Shown piece by piece: positions 16,712 through 26,276 of a stretch of DNA of 64,000 bases. The position numbers and the translations under genes were made by a program. The notes under the pieces were generated by a model. The model made no database searches, was not told where the DNA came from, and saw only the letters and a list, made by a program, of their open reading frames with translations. The DNA is from Clostridiales bacterium Firm_11 (lineage in GTDB: Bacteria > Bacillota > Clostridia > Christensenellales > Aristaeellaceae): assembly GCA_001604105.1 (NCBI GenBank), contig LVAQ01000024.1:62001-126000 (forward strand), read 5' to 3'. Numbering within the stretch: position 1 is the first letter of the stretch; every line of letters begins with the position of its first letter.

Positions 16712-17329
16712 ATGAGGAAAATCCTTTCGCTGCTCATCCTGTGTGTGATGCTCCTATCCCTGTCGCCGCTATCTGCCCTGGCGGATAGCACGGGCTTTAC
16801 CTACTATGTCAAAACCAGCAATTATGGCGCGCTCAACATGCGCGAGAGCGAATCCACCCAGTCTGCCATCGTCACCAAAATCCCCTATGGGGCAAAGGTA
16901 GAACTGCTGGATTACTTCATCGGCGCCACATGGGCTTCATGCAACTATAACGGGTATTACGGTTATGTGATGACGCGGTATTTATCGCAGGATAAGCCCA
17001 GCCCGAAACCCAAGCCCGGCCCAACCGCCGCGCCGACGCACACGCCTTCCGGCGATATCTATTCGGGTTTTACCGCTGTGTATTACAACGTGATTGTTCG
17101 TCCCTCCACCCCCACAGGCGTGGTGCACATGCGATGGGCGCCCTCCAAATCACAGGGAATTTTTCGGGATTATTATGCCAACGAACCGCTGCAAGTGCTT
17201 TACGCCAATGATACATGGTGCCAGGTTTACGATGCGCAAAACCAGGTGTTCGGTTACATGATGAGGCAGTTCCTCACCTTTGTGGAGCCGATGAATGGCG
17301 GCGACGGTTCCGCTGCCTCTGACTCCTAA
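16712..17329 (+). CDS. Secreted protein with two SH3-like domains
   Basis: 205 residues. A signal peptide (MRKILSLLILCVMLLSLSPLSALA) is followed by a bacterial SH3 domain (about 30-90, with ALNMRESESTQSAIVTKIPYGAKVELL and GYYGYVMTRYL), a proline-rich linker (KPSPKPKPGPTAAPTHTP) and a second SH3-like repeat (about 125-195, with VVHMRWAPSKSQGIF and VFGYMMRQFL). Such domains usually bind cell-wall peptidoglycan, and no catalytic domain is attached. GGAGG precedes ATG 16712. It may be an accessory surface or wall protein; it is followed by a second secreted protein in the same operon. Confidence 0.85.
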   Translation: MRKILSLLILCVMLLSLSPLSALADSTGFTYYVKTSNYGALNMRESESTQSAIVTKIPYGAKVELLDYFIGATWASCNYNGYYGYVMTRYLSQDKPSPKPKPGPTAAPTHTPSGDIYSGFTAVYYNVIVRPSTPTGVVHMRWAPSKSQGIFRDYYANEPLQVLYANDTWCQVYDAQNQVFGYMMRQFLTFVEPMNGGDGSAASDS

Positions 17330-17373
17330 GCCAACCCTGCATCGTGAAGAATTATGAATGGAGGCAATCAAGG

Positions 17374-17904
17374 ATGAAAAAGATACTTGCCGTGACCCTG
17401 ACAGCGATGATGCTCCTGATCAATGGTCTTGCTTATGCCCAGCCGGAAAAACTGCTGGAGCCTTCGGCAACCTTTGATCTGGAAGTGACACTGCCGGAGG
17501 GTGCCTCGTTGGAACAGACCATGGTCAATGATGAGCTGTCCCTGATTCACATCCTGTTTGAGGATGAGGCAATGCCGGGCTATACGGTGCTGATTTCCTA
17601 CAGCGAGGAGTATGGTCAAAGCATGATGGCAGATTTGACCGCGGAGCAGCTGGAAGCGCTGTATCAAACCATCGCGCCAGAAATGCAGGACCCCTCCTAT
17701 GAGATGCGCACCTTGGAAGATGGCATCGTCATGATGGTGGTCAATGAGAACACAGAAAATGATTACGCCTATGTGATCACCATCTATGAAGGCTACTTCA
17801 TTCAGGCGTATATTGCCCACGATAATTATGCGCCGCTGACCACGCAGGAAGTGGATGCGTTGATTGCGCTCATGGATAATGTGTACATCCTCCCGCCTAC
17901 CTGA
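17374..17904 (+). CDS. Secreted protein of unknown function
   Basis: 176 residues with a signal peptide (MKKILAVTLTAMMLLINGLAYA, cleaved before QPEK). The mature part is acidic, with alternating strand-like segments (ATFDLEVTLPEGASLE, YTVLISYSEEYG, AYVITIYEGYFIQAYIA) and no cysteine. I do not recognise a named family; the pattern resembles small secreted beta-rich domains of Clostridia. GGAGG nine bases before ATG 17374 decides the start over an ATG at 17344. It lies 44 bases after the SH3 protein gene and ends before a strong terminator, so the two form one operon. Confidence 0.75.
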   Translation: MKKILAVTLTAMMLLINGLAYAQPEKLLEPSATFDLEVTLPEGASLEQTMVNDELSLIHILFEDEAMPGYTVLISYSEEYGQSMMADLTAEQLEALYQTIAPEMQDPSYEMRTLEDGIVMMVVNENTENDYAYVITIYEGYFIQAYIAHDNYAPLTTQEVDALIALMDNVYILPPT

Positions 17905-17946
17905 AGCAAGGGTTAGCCATCACTTGGATTCCAGCCTATACAAATA

Positions 17947-17985
17947 GGGAAGTTCGGCGCAGAACCGCCGAACTTCCCTTTCTTG
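17947..17985 (+). terminator. Intrinsic terminator after the secreted-protein operon
   Basis: GGGAAGTTCGGCG (17947-17959) and CGCCGAACTTCCC (17966-17978) form a perfect 13-pair stem with a six-base loop, followed by TTTCTTG. On the minus strand it can also end the CE7 esterase operon, since AAGAAAGGG there becomes a weaker tail. Confidence 0.9.
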
Positions 17986-18071
17986 TATCCCCTATGCCTG
18001 CCGCGCGCATTGCGCTTGAAAAGCGACGTCATTACGCATCGGCTAATCACTGCGCCGCCGCAACCCATCGG

Positions 18072-19034
18072 TCATAAAAGCGCGCACATGAACTGGTATA
18101 CCCGGTCGTCACTGCCCGGCAGCGCTTCGTGCCCGTAATCCGGATAAATCATCATTTCCTTGGGCGCGGTGATCCGATTATAGGCTGCAAATTGCGTCGA
18201 CGGTGGACAGATGTCATCCATCAAACCCGTGATCATCATAACCTCTCCACGAATCCGCGATGCCAACTGCGAAACATCGATATAGCCAAGGGTGTTGAAA
18301 ACCTCATCCTCCCTTTCATGCAAGGGATCAAAATGCCGAAAATAGGCGCGCACATCTTCATAGGCATCCTTTGCCAGATCCATTTCCCACACGCGGCGGT
18401 AGTCGCACAGGAACGGATACACCGGCGCAAGTCGCGCAATCCTTGGCTGGAGCGCCGCGCAGGCAAGCGTAAGGCCGCCGCCCTGCGAGCCGCCCATTGC
18501 GCCCACCCTGTCCGCATCCACCCCGGGCATCTCCATCACGATTTGTGCCAGCCGCGCCGTATCCAGAAAAATATCGCGAAACAGAAGATGCTCCGGTCCA
18601 TCCGCCAGTCCCCGTATTATGTGCCCGTTGAGCGTGTTCCCGCGAACGCCGCCCACATCCTCCGATTCGCCGCCCTGACCCCGGCAATCCATCGCCGCAA
18701 CGTGAAAGCCGGACGCGGCATAGATTAGCTTATCTGCCCAATCCCCCGCGCTGCCGCTGTATCCATGAAACATCAACATCGCAGGCGCGTTCGCCGCCGC
18801 CTTTTTGGGTCGCAGGTATTTGGCATGCACACGCGCACCACGTACCCCTGTAAAATACAGATCGAAGCACTCCGCTACAGGCGTTTGGAATGCTGCCGGC
18901 CTCAATTCAATATTCGGGTTGATGCTGGTAAGCTCAGCCAGCGCACGCGTCCAGAATGCGTCAAAATCGGTAGGGCGGGGGTTTGTCCCTTGATAGCCAC
19001 GCAGCTGCTCCAGTGGGAAATCAATCACGGGCAT
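18072..19034 (-). CDS. Acetylxylan esterase / cephalosporin-C deacetylase family (CE7)
   Basis: 320-residue alpha/beta hydrolase, the usual CE7 length, without a signal peptide. The catalytic Ser is Ser183 in GGSQGG, the Asp is in GLMDDICPP near 273, and the His is in YGHE near 302. The CE7 hallmark RGQGG is present near 118-122. Members remove acetyl groups from short xylo-oligosaccharides or other acetylated sugars inside the cell. It is the last gene of the minus-strand sugar operon, 92 bases after the isomerase-like gene, so it may deacetylate the imported glycoside. Confidence 0.9.
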   Translation of the reverse strand: MPVIDFPLEQLRGYQGTNPRPTDFDAFWTRALAELTSINPNIELRPAAFQTPVAECFDLYFTGVRGARVHAKYLRPKKAAANAPAMLMFHGYSGSAGDWADKLIYAASGFHVAAMDCRGQGGESEDVGGVRGNTLNGHIIRGLADGPEHLLFRDIFLDTARLAQIVMEMPGVDADRVGAMGGSQGGGLTLACAALQPRIARLAPVYPFLCDYRRVWEMDLAKDAYEDVRAYFRHFDPLHEREDEVFNTLGYIDVSQLASRIRGEVMMITGLMDDICPPSTQFAAYNRITAPKEMMIYPDYGHEALPGSDDRVYQFMCALL

Positions 19035-19125
19035 GCCGAATCACACCTTTCGTTGACGAACTGCATCCAAAACAGTTCGCGATATGGTCATCATTATACC
19101 GCAGAAAGCAACGGCAACGCGAGCA

Positions 19126-20523
19126 TCATTTTTCCGCCATGATAACCTCAAAGCCCATCTGACGGCCAAACGCGGCAAGCGATGCCATCTCCGCGTCATA
19201 CACAAGCACGCTGTGGTGCGTCCCGCCTGCTTCGCTGAACCAGCTCAGGAAGCGTTCCAGCGTTCCGCGCGGTTTCATCCACCCTCGAATCTGGTTGCGA
19301 AGCGCGGCATCGTCTCCCATAGGTTCGACCATGTCCACATCCGCCAGCAGCAATGTAAAGCGATCCGGTTTCAATGGCGCAAGGTTAACCAGCACCGCCT
19401 TACCCGCCCGGTGACAGCCGAATGCGCCCACTGTATCCCCCGTATCGGTAAAAGGAAACGGGACGTCCGTCAAAAGTGGCTTCACGCTTGACAACGCAAG
19501 ATTCATCTCCGCCATATGGCTGATCAGCAGCACGCCGCGTTTCCAGTCTGGACAGAACATCTCCACAAACCCCGTATCCGGAAAAGCCGTCATCAGCGCT
19601 CCGGTCAGGGCTGCCGTTAACACATCGCCCTCGCCGGCATAGCCGATACCGTGCGCCATCATGCGGGACAGTTCCGCAAACGGCATTTTAAGCAGGCCTG
19701 TGGCACGCGTCACAAGCGAAAAGTTCACGCTCAGCGCGCCAAGCCCATTGCGCTCGACCCACCGGCGCAACGTGAGCGCGGCCCGTACAGCCAGCGGATG
19801 ATTCTCCGGTTTCTCAAGCTCCACGCTGTAGCGTAGATTATCCTCGGCCATCTGCGCCGCTACATCCGCATCGGTAATGCCGCTTGCAATCTCCAGCGCA
19901 TCTTCCGGTTTGAGGCGGATGACCCGTGCACCTGTAACCGCCGCCAGCGACTGATCGCTCACCCGAAAATCTCCCATGCCTTCAAAGGGCTCACCCACAA
20001 GCCCTACGCGCATTGTGCGCAATGCGCAGGCCGCCGCAGCCGCGCGGCATAATTCGGCTACATGCCTTACGGCATCTGAGGTTTCCAGATGCCCACACAC
20101 CAGCTGAAAGGGCACATTCCGCCGTTTGAGCATGCTGCACAAATCCTGTACGCCATGAATGCCATGATTCCTGTCTATGGCTTGCAGCCCCGCCGCGGCA
20201 ACAAAATCATACGTAGGCGTCGTGTCCAGCAGTATGATCGGCGCCTTCAACGACGCCAGCGCGTCGATGGCTTCCAGCGACGGTGAGTATGCCAGGTGCA
20301 GCGTCACGACGGCCGCCAGCTCCAGCTGATTGAAGGCTTGTACCGCCTGTTCAAACTCGTTGTGCACGCGGCACACATCCGCCACGGTAACCGTAAACCC
20401 TTCTGCCTCCAGCGCCTGCTGTGCCTGCGTTAAAAAGGGCATCTGCAGGGTACGCAGCGCAGGATCAACATCGTCATACAGCTTGATATACAATGGCAGA
20501 AGCCCGATGTGAATTGGTTTCAT
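19126..20523 (-). CDS. L-arabinose/L-fucose isomerase family protein
   Basis: 465 residues. The C-terminal half carries the four metal or catalytic positions of the arabinose isomerase family: Glu in GYAGEGD, Glu in FVEMF, His in LLISHMAEMN and His in GGTHHSV. The N-terminal Rossmann-like half is less conserved. The overall sequence is not that of classical AraA, so the substrate may be another aldose or ketose. A GTG at 20535 is possible, but ATG 20523 follows GGTGGG and overlaps the stop of the amidohydrolase gene by four bases. Next to an FGGY kinase it forms an isomerase-plus-kinase entry route for a rare sugar. Confidence 0.82.
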   Translation of the reverse strand: MKPIHIGLLPLYIKLYDDVDPALRTLQMPFLTQAQQALEAEGFTVTVADVCRVHNEFEQAVQAFNQLELAAVVTLHLAYSPSLEAIDALASLKAPIILLDTTPTYDFVAAAGLQAIDRNHGIHGVQDLCSMLKRRNVPFQLVCGHLETSDAVRHVAELCRAAAAACALRTMRVGLVGEPFEGMGDFRVSDQSLAAVTGARVIRLKPEDALEIASGITDADVAAQMAEDNLRYSVELEKPENHPLAVRAALTLRRWVERNGLGALSVNFSLVTRATGLLKMPFAELSRMMAHGIGYAGEGDVLTAALTGALMTAFPDTGFVEMFCPDWKRGVLLISHMAEMNLALSSVKPLLTDVPFPFTDTGDTVGAFGCHRAGKAVLVNLAPLKPDRFTLLLADVDMVEPMGDDAALRNQIRGWMKPRGTLERFLSWFSEAGGTHHSVLVYDAEMASLAAFGRQMGFEVIMAEK

Positions 20524-21605
20524 GCTTGTTCCCACCTTCCAGGCTTTTGATACGTTTCGCGCTGTACGCCATTGATAAGCTCGCGCGCGTTACCCGCAAA
20601 CACACGCTCCGCCTCCCTTTTTCCAAAACCAAGCTTCTGGAGCGCGGTTTTCATGGCCAGCGCCTCCTCATAGAGAAAAAAAGTCAGCGAATCTCCCTCT
20701 TCTTGGCTTACTTCCCGCATGTTGGGATCTCCCTGTAAATCGCCATACAACCCGGGCGGCACAAGGTTCACATAGCGACCATTTTCACAGATGCGGCGCA
20801 TACGCATCCGCGTGATGGGCAGATCACTGCCAAACATCACGCGCGTAACGCCTACGCTTTCCACGAGCATTTCCAGCACTTGTGGGTTGCAATTCGCGCA
20901 AAAATCAAAAAGCAGATCATCAAACGGACTGAGCACCTTCAGCGCGTCGCCCACATCCTCACGGCAATAAGCGCGCCCCACGTGCGCCAGAATCAGACGA
21001 ATGCGTGGATACTTGCGCTTGATCCACGCAATGTCTTCCAGATTGATCGGGTCTTTCAGCCGCCCCGTTCTGGGAATGTGCAGCATCATCATCCACCCAT
21101 GGCGATTGAGCACTTCCAGATGGTGCGGCGGAAAAAAATCAAGAATACGAATGGAAGGTTCGGGGATGTGTGGGGGCGCTAAATTCAAGTAGCTTTTTAG
21201 CCCCAGAAACCCACCTTCCAAAACGCCGCGCTCCACATCGGCGGCACTTTGACGGGGATGGCTGAAGTACAGCGACGGATAGCCATACGCCGCTGCGCTT
21301 GTTTGCACGTAGCTGTTATGCAGCGCAAAATCGTCGTAAGGCTCGGGATTGGCAAAGACCATTGGCACAACCCGCTTGCCCGGAAACAGCAATCGGTAGC
21401 TTTCAGCCAGATCCTGCGCGCTATTGTCTTTCGCCACCAGATACGGCCAGCTGACGGCGCGCATATCGGTAGCCTTTGGCGTAGACCAAAAGGACTCGAG
21501 CCATAGATGACTATGAATATCAAAAAGCTCATCCGGCAGAAAATCTTGCAAAGCAGTGGCATATACATGACGATCCGTCTGGGTAAGTTCAAAAAGCGCC
21601 ATCAT
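20520..21605 (-). CDS. Amidohydrolase-family (lactonase-like) TIM-barrel protein
   Basis: About 361 residues of the amidohydrolase_2 type. The N-terminal metal motif is DIHSHLW, with later ligands suggested by LHIPRTGR, ILAHVGRAYC and MFGSDLP. Family members include sugar lactonases, decarboxylases and uronate isomerase relatives. In this operon a sugar-lactone hydrolase would pair with the Gfo/Idh dehydrogenase, whose product would be a lactone (inference). TTG-ATG-ATG at the start is ambiguous; ATG 21605 or 21602 follow GAGGG. The gene lies ten bases after the kinase. Confidence 0.75.
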   Translation of the reverse strand: MMALFELTQTDRHVYATALQDFLPDELFDIHSHLWLESFWSTPKATDMRAVSWPYLVAKDNSAQDLAESYRLLFPGKRVVPMVFANPEPYDDFALHNSYVQTSAAAYGYPSLYFSHPRQSAADVERGVLEGGFLGLKSYLNLAPPHIPEPSIRILDFFPPHHLEVLNRHGWMMMLHIPRTGRLKDPINLEDIAWIKRKYPRIRLILAHVGRAYCREDVGDALKVLSPFDDLLFDFCANCNPQVLEMLVESVGVTRVMFGSDLPITRMRMRRICENGRYVNLVPPGLYGDLQGDPNMREVSQEEGDSLTFFLYEEALAMKTALQKLGFGKREAERVFAGNARELINGVQRETYQKPGRWEQA

Positions 21606-21614
21606 CAATCCCTC

Positions 21615-23087
21615 TTATTCGAGCGTCATCTGCGATACGCCTTGTTGGTACCGCTCTAGTACTTCTACGTAGCGTTCTTTGTTGGGGCTAGGTTCCACCA
21701 GTTTGCGCTCCCCCGCAAACTGGGCTACCCCCTCGGCAGGCGAGGTATAGACTCCGGCTGCGGTTCCAGCGAGCGCCGCCGCGCCCAAACAACCCGCCTC
21801 CGGTATCGATGGAAGCGTCAGCGTTCTGCCGGTGATATCCGCAAGTATACTTGTCCACAGCGCGCTTTTGGAAGCTCCACCCGTTACGATAAGCGTACCG
21901 CCCGGCTCCGGATTGAGCGCCTCCAGCATCCATGCCGCCTGGCAGGCAACCCCTTCCATTACGGCCCGAATCATGTGCCCGGCATCATGGGACAAACGCA
22001 ATCCAGAGAAACCAGCGCTGGCTTTTTGAAGTCCGGGTGGATACTCCGCTCCCGAGAAAAAGGGGTAAAACGTCAGTCCTTCGGCGCCCGTCGGACTGTT
22101 CTCCGCCAGCGCGTTCAGTTGCTCATACGGGAATGCTTCGCCTTCCTTGCTAACCCGTAACACACTGCGCAGCCATTCCAAACTGCTGCCGCCTTCCAGC
22201 GAAAAAAGCGCCCCCCATAAAGCTGGCGCAACATGGCGGCTCACAGACGCGCCCGCCGCAAGATTCTCCGGCCTCTCATCCATCATGGCAAGGGTTGCCC
22301 ACGCCGTTCCGGTGGCGATAAGGCAATCGCGATTCGCGGCCGCGCCAGCGCCCAAAGCCGCGCAATATTGGTCATGCCCGCCTGCGGCTACAATTGTATC
22401 AGCGGGAAGCCCCAACGCCTCCGCTGCTTCGCCTGTAAGCGTTCCTGCGCTGTCATAGGCCAGAACGAGATTCGCCAGTCGGCGCTCATCAATCCCCAGC
22501 GTTTCCATGATCGGATCGCTCCAGTATCCGGTTTGAAGATCAAGCAGTTGCTCGATTCCAGCGTTTGATCTGTCTACCGCTGCATAGCCGGTGAGCCGAA
22601 GCGTCAGGTAACTGGATACTGAAAGGAATTTCGCGGTGTTTTGGAAGATATCCGGCCTATTCTGCTTAAGCCAGAGAATCTGGAGCGCGTTGAGACCGCC
22701 GCACATCGCCCAGCCTGTTATGGCATGCATCCGTTCATCGCCGATGGATGCTTTGAACGCAGCCTCCTGCGTACATGCGCGCGTATCCATCCACGAGATC
22801 GCCGGGCACAGTGGGCGCCCGGTAGCGTCTACAGGCTGAAGTGTGCCGCCCTGCGTGCTCAGCCCCAGCGCGCGCACGCGCTGGGCGTCGATGTCGCTGG
22901 TTACTGCGCGTACGGCAGCAACCAACGCCGTCCACCAATCCTCCGCTTGTTGCTCCACATGATCGGCCATGGGTCGCGCCAGCGAATAGCCGTATGCACA
23001 TGTCTTGAGCACGCGGCCTTCCGCCGAAACCAGCACTGCCTTGAGCGCGCTGGTACCCACATCCAGGCCGATCAACAGATCCTTCAT
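21615..23087 (-). CDS. FGGY-family carbohydrate kinase (xylulokinase-like)
   Basis: 490 residues. The phosphate-binding loop is GLDVGTSALKAV at the N-terminus, LGLSTQGGTLQPVD follows, and the catalytic Asp is in AAGGHDQYCAALGAG. The C-terminal ATP site has IVTGGASKSALW and PEAGCLGAAALAG. The length and motifs fit xylulokinase and related pentulose or hexulose kinases. The frame is open to 23207, but ATG 23087 overlaps the upstream stop by four bases and begins the conserved loop. It should phosphorylate the ketose made by the isomerase-like enzyme two genes downstream. Confidence 0.9.
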   Translation of the reverse strand: MKDLLIGLDVGTSALKAVLVSAEGRVLKTCAYGYSLARPMADHVEQQAEDWWTALVAAVRAVTSDIDAQRVRALGLSTQGGTLQPVDATGRPLCPAISWMDTRACTQEAAFKASIGDERMHAITGWAMCGGLNALQILWLKQNRPDIFQNTAKFLSVSSYLTLRLTGYAAVDRSNAGIEQLLDLQTGYWSDPIMETLGIDERRLANLVLAYDSAGTLTGEAAEALGLPADTIVAAGGHDQYCAALGAGAAANRDCLIATGTAWATLAMMDERPENLAAGASVSRHVAPALWGALFSLEGGSSLEWLRSVLRVSKEGEAFPYEQLNALAENSPTGAEGLTFYPFFSGAEYPPGLQKASAGFSGLRLSHDAGHMIRAVMEGVACQAAWMLEALNPEPGGTLIVTGGASKSALWTSILADITGRTLTLPSIPEAGCLGAAALAGTAAGVYTSPAEGVAQFAGERKLVEPSPNKERYVEVLERYQQGVSQMTLE

Positions 23088-24337
23088 AATTTCTGCTTGG
23101 CCTCCCACGCTTGCCTGACCGTTTCGTAAACGCTGTCCGGTATCTCCTTCGTTGGAAAAGAACAGCGCGGCAACAGGCTGTCTCCGGCGATTTCCGGATT
23201 GGTACACGCCGTATTGTAACGGTATGGCTCGCGCTCTGCGGGTATCCTGAAATCAGGTACATCAAAGGGTTTGTTGCCATTTAAGATGGACTGATACCCA
23301 AGCAGGCCGGGCAGTGCCATGTCAAGCGCCTGATAAATGTCGATTGCTTCTGAGCCGGCTGGCCTGCCGAGGATTTTTTCCAGAAAGTAGTGCATGGTGT
23401 AAAAATCGCCGCCACCATGGGTATCAATGGCGCGGGAAAGAACGGTATCCACAACGGGTTTTGGGTTGTAGGCAATATCCTGCTCTGTAAGCGCGTTCCC
23501 CTCCTGAAATAGATGGACACGGTTTACGCCCTGTTGCCAGCGATCTGATTCCATCATGCCTTTTTGCCCATAGATCGAATACCATACCGAGCCAGGCTCG
23601 CGCTTGAGGTAGCCGTTCAGGCTTTTAACCGTCGCGCCGTTGCTCATTTGCATTACAAGCATGCCGCTTGCTCCGCCCGCATACCCTTTTTCCCACATAT
23701 TGGGCACGTTAGGATTCTCAAAGCCCACCACACGGATGGGCCGCGTACCCGTGATGGTCACAATCGGACCCAGACTGTGCGTGCAATAGTAACACGAGTA
23801 CAGCCGATTGCGCCAATGATCCCGTTCGCCATAGGTAATATCTCCCCATATGGCCTCACAATCATGCACATACTCGCCTTCGCCATGGGTGAATTCTCCC
23901 AGATCTCCCGCTTGATAGCGCCGTTTCATCTCCTGCGTGGCCGCAAAGTAGCAGTAGTTTTCCGCATAGGCGTAAACCTTGCCGCTGCGCTCAACCGCCT
24001 CCACCAGGGCAACCGCCTGCGAGAGCGTTTCAACAGGCAAAACCTCGCTGCAAACATGCCTGCCGGAATCCAGCAGCCTGATTGCGAAGGGCGCGTGTTC
24101 ATTGGCGTAATTCGCCAGCACTACCGCGTCCATGTCGTGCGCAAAGAAGCTTTCAAAGTCCTCGTACAGCGCAGCGTTTACCCCATGTTCTTCCAGTGAG
24201 AGCTTGCATTTGTCCAAAAGCGGCTTATGTTTATCACAGATGGCCACCAGTTCCGCATCCGGGTGACGGCTCAGTACCTGAATCATCGTCATTCCCCGGT
24301 ACGCACCGAATACGCCAATTCTAATCTTCCTGTCCAT
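23084..24337 (-). CDS. Gfo/Idh/MocA-family oxidoreductase
   Basis: 417 residues. The N-terminal nucleotide-binding fold starts RIGVFGAYRGMTMIQVL, a variant of the usual GxGxxG with tyrosine-arginine inserted. The common E-K-P motif appears as SEVLPVETL, so the usual lysine is absent. The C-terminal alpha/beta domain has YVHDCEAIW and THGGGDFYTMHYFLEK. The enzyme likely oxidises or epimerises a sugar or sugar-derived hydroxyl with NAD(P). ATG 24337 follows GGAGG. It lies 19 bases after the permease gene in the same operon. Confidence 0.85.
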   Translation of the reverse strand: MDRKIRIGVFGAYRGMTMIQVLSRHPDAELVAICDKHKPLLDKCKLSLEEHGVNAALYEDFESFFAHDMDAVVLANYANEHAPFAIRLLDSGRHVCSEVLPVETLSQAVALVEAVERSGKVYAYAENYCYFAATQEMKRRYQAGDLGEFTHGEGEYVHDCEAIWGDITYGERDHWRNRLYSCYYCTHSLGPIVTITGTRPIRVVGFENPNVPNMWEKGYAGGASGMLVMQMSNGATVKSLNGYLKREPGSVWYSIYGQKGMMESDRWQQGVNRVHLFQEGNALTEQDIAYNPKPVVDTVLSRAIDTHGGGDFYTMHYFLEKILGRPAGSEAIDIYQALDMALPGLLGYQSILNGNKPFDVPDFRIPAEREPYRYNTACTNPEIAGDSLLPRCSFPTKEIPDSVYETVRQAWEAKQKL

Positions 24338-24356
24338 ATACGAACCTCCGACACCT

Positions 24357-25223
24357 TTAAGCTTTGATAGCGCCCACCAACAGCCCGGATGCGAAATACT
24401 TCTGCAAAAACGGATATACCAGCAGAATGGGCAGCGTGGTAATGACCGTAACGCTCATGCGCAGGCTGTGCGCCGTGGTAATGAGCCCATGACTTGCAGC
24501 CGAAGCCTCCTTGGTAGGCGCTTTTACGGCAATGTAATTATACAGGATATACTGCACGGGATACAGCTCGGGGTTGCGGTAATTATACAGCTGCGCGTCG
24601 ATATAGCTGTTCCATTGCCCCACACAGGCATACAGGGTAACCGCGGCGATGACTGGTACGCAAAGCGGCAGCACAATGCGCGAAAACACGGTAAAGTAGG
24701 TAGCGCCGTCAATCATGGCCGATTCATCAAGCCCCGCAGGCAGCGTTGCCATATACGCGCGAATAAGCACAATGTTGAAAACATTAGCCACGCCCGGTAA
24801 AACATATACCCAGAAGGTTCCGGTAAGGCCCAGCATCCGAATCAGGATGTACCCGGGAAGCAGTCCCGCGGATACATACATGCTGAAGAATAAAAACCGC
24901 CGTATCCATTTGACGCCAACCAGATCGTTTTTGCTGATGGCAAAAGCCGCCATGCTGGATACAACCAGCATCAAAAAGGGGCCGATCACAGAACGTGCGA
25001 AGGATATGAAAAACCCGTGCACAATGGTGGCATTTTGAAAGGCGACTTGATAGCTGTCAAAACTGAAGCCGCGCGGCCATATCAGCAGTTTATTTCCGCC
25101 TGTCATGCCCATATCGCTGAGCGAGTAACAAAGCACGTACCAGAACGGATAGATCATCACCACGGTAATCAGTAGCATGATCAGGCCATTGAATACATCA
25201 AAAGCGGTAAGCCTTCTCTTCAT
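24357..25223 (-). CDS. Sugar ABC transporter permease (AraQ/LplC-like)
   Basis: 288 residues with six hydrophobic helices. The coupling motif is LPAGLDESAMIDGATYFTVFSRIVLP near residues 175-200, the family EAA loop, and the C-terminus is FASGLLVGAIKA, typical of the second permease of the LplC/YtcP group. AGGAGG lies before the ATG. It pairs with the permease at 25251-26189. No ATPase is encoded nearby, so a shared MsmX-type ATPase elsewhere probably drives it, as is common in this class. Confidence 0.93.
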   Translation of the reverse strand: MKRRLTAFDVFNGLIMLLITVVMIYPFWYVLCYSLSDMGMTGGNKLLIWPRGFSFDSYQVAFQNATIVHGFFISFARSVIGPFLMLVVSSMAAFAISKNDLVGVKWIRRFLFFSMYVSAGLLPGYILIRMLGLTGTFWVYVLPGVANVFNIVLIRAYMATLPAGLDESAMIDGATYFTVFSRIVLPLCVPVIAAVTLYACVGQWNSYIDAQLYNYRNPELYPVQYILYNYIAVKAPTKEASAASHGLITTAHSLRMSVTVITTLPILLVYPFLQKYFASGLLVGAIKA

Positions 25224-25250
25224 GGAAGTGAAGCCTCCTTTCCCGTATGA

Positions 25251-26189
25251 TCAGAATAGCGATTGCGTTGTCGCCTTGCGGGATATCCAGTTGACCCCCA
25301 CCAGAAGGATCAGGCTCACGAGCGTCTTAACCACGCCCACCGCCGTTGCGTAGGAAAAATTGCCCAGTTTGAGGCCGAAGCGATATATATAGTAATCGAA
25401 CACTTCCATCGTAGAGATGTTCAGGGTATTGGTAAAGATAAAGAACTGATCCAGGTATGAATTGAAGATAGAGCCGGAACCCAGTATTAATAGCACAATC
25501 AGTGTTGGGACAAGGTTAGGCAGCGTCACATGCCTGATTTCATGGTAACGGGTGGCGCCGTCAATGCGCGCCGCTTCATACTGCTCTTCGGGGATACCGG
25601 CGATAGCCGCGATAAACATCACGCTGTTATACCCCAGGATGTTCCATACGTTAACTGTAATAATCAGCCCCCAGGATGTATCGGGGTTGCCAAGTATATT
25701 GATGGCTTTATTGGTCAGCCCCAATGACTGGAGCGTCGCGTTGACTGCGCCGTCATTTGAGAACAGCGCATAGATCACCGCATAGATGATGACCCAGGAC
25801 ATAAAATATGGAAAGAAACTGGCCGATTGCACAAGGCGGCGAAACCACGCCCACCGCACTTCTTTGAGAAAAACCGCAAATGCCAGCGCACACACAAGCC
25901 CAAGGATCAGCGAGGATACATTCATGACCACTGTGTTCAGGATCACATGCCCGGCACCGGCTGTATCGGTGAAAAATTCAATGAAGTATTTCAGCCCAGC
26001 CCAAGGTGCATCAAAAATGGCTTTGCCAATTTTGTAGTCGCTTACGGCCATCCACCAGCCAAACAACGGCGCATAAGTAAATATGGCCACCGCGGCTATC
26101 GCGGGCAAAAGCATCAGGTAAAGCTGACGCTGGCGTACCATTTTACGCAAGGTGTCTCTTCGGGTTACGGCCTGCACACCATGGGTCAT
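25251..26189 (-). CDS. Sugar ABC transporter permease (LplB/UgpA-like)
   Basis: 312 residues with six hydrophobic helices and a basic N-terminus (TRRDTLRKMVRQRQLYLMLLP). The EAA loop is IPEEQYEAARIDGATRYHEIRHVTLPNLVP. The N-terminal FTYAPLFGWWMAVSDYKIGKAIF is characteristic of LplB-type permeases for oligo- or polysaccharide fragments. It forms the heterodimer with the 24357-25223 product. Confidence 0.93.
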   Translation of the reverse strand: MTHGVQAVTRRDTLRKMVRQRQLYLMLLPAIAAVAIFTYAPLFGWWMAVSDYKIGKAIFDAPWAGLKYFIEFFTDTAGAGHVILNTVVMNVSSLILGLVCALAFAVFLKEVRWAWFRRLVQSASFFPYFMSWVIIYAVIYALFSNDGAVNATLQSLGLTNKAINILGNPDTSWGLIITVNVWNILGYNSVMFIAAIAGIPEEQYEAARIDGATRYHEIRHVTLPNLVPTLIVLLILGSGSIFNSYLDQFFIFTNTLNISTMEVFDYYIYRFGLKLGNFSYATAVGVVKTLVSLILLVGVNWISRKATTQSLF

Positions 26190-26212
26190 GACGATGGCCT
26201 CCTTTTAAGGAC

Positions 26213-26250
26213 CGCTCCCCTGAAACCCGCCATGGGGTCGCAGGGGAGCG
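26213..26250. other. Hairpin between binding protein and permease genes
   Basis: CGCTCCCCTG (26213-26222) and CAGGGGAGCG (26241-26250) form a perfect ten-pair stem in the 87-base gap between the binding protein and first permease genes, without a T-run. It probably limits readthrough or protects the upstream message. Confidence 0.6.
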
Positions 26251-26276
26251 TGAATCGATCGAATCGGAAGCAGGGT

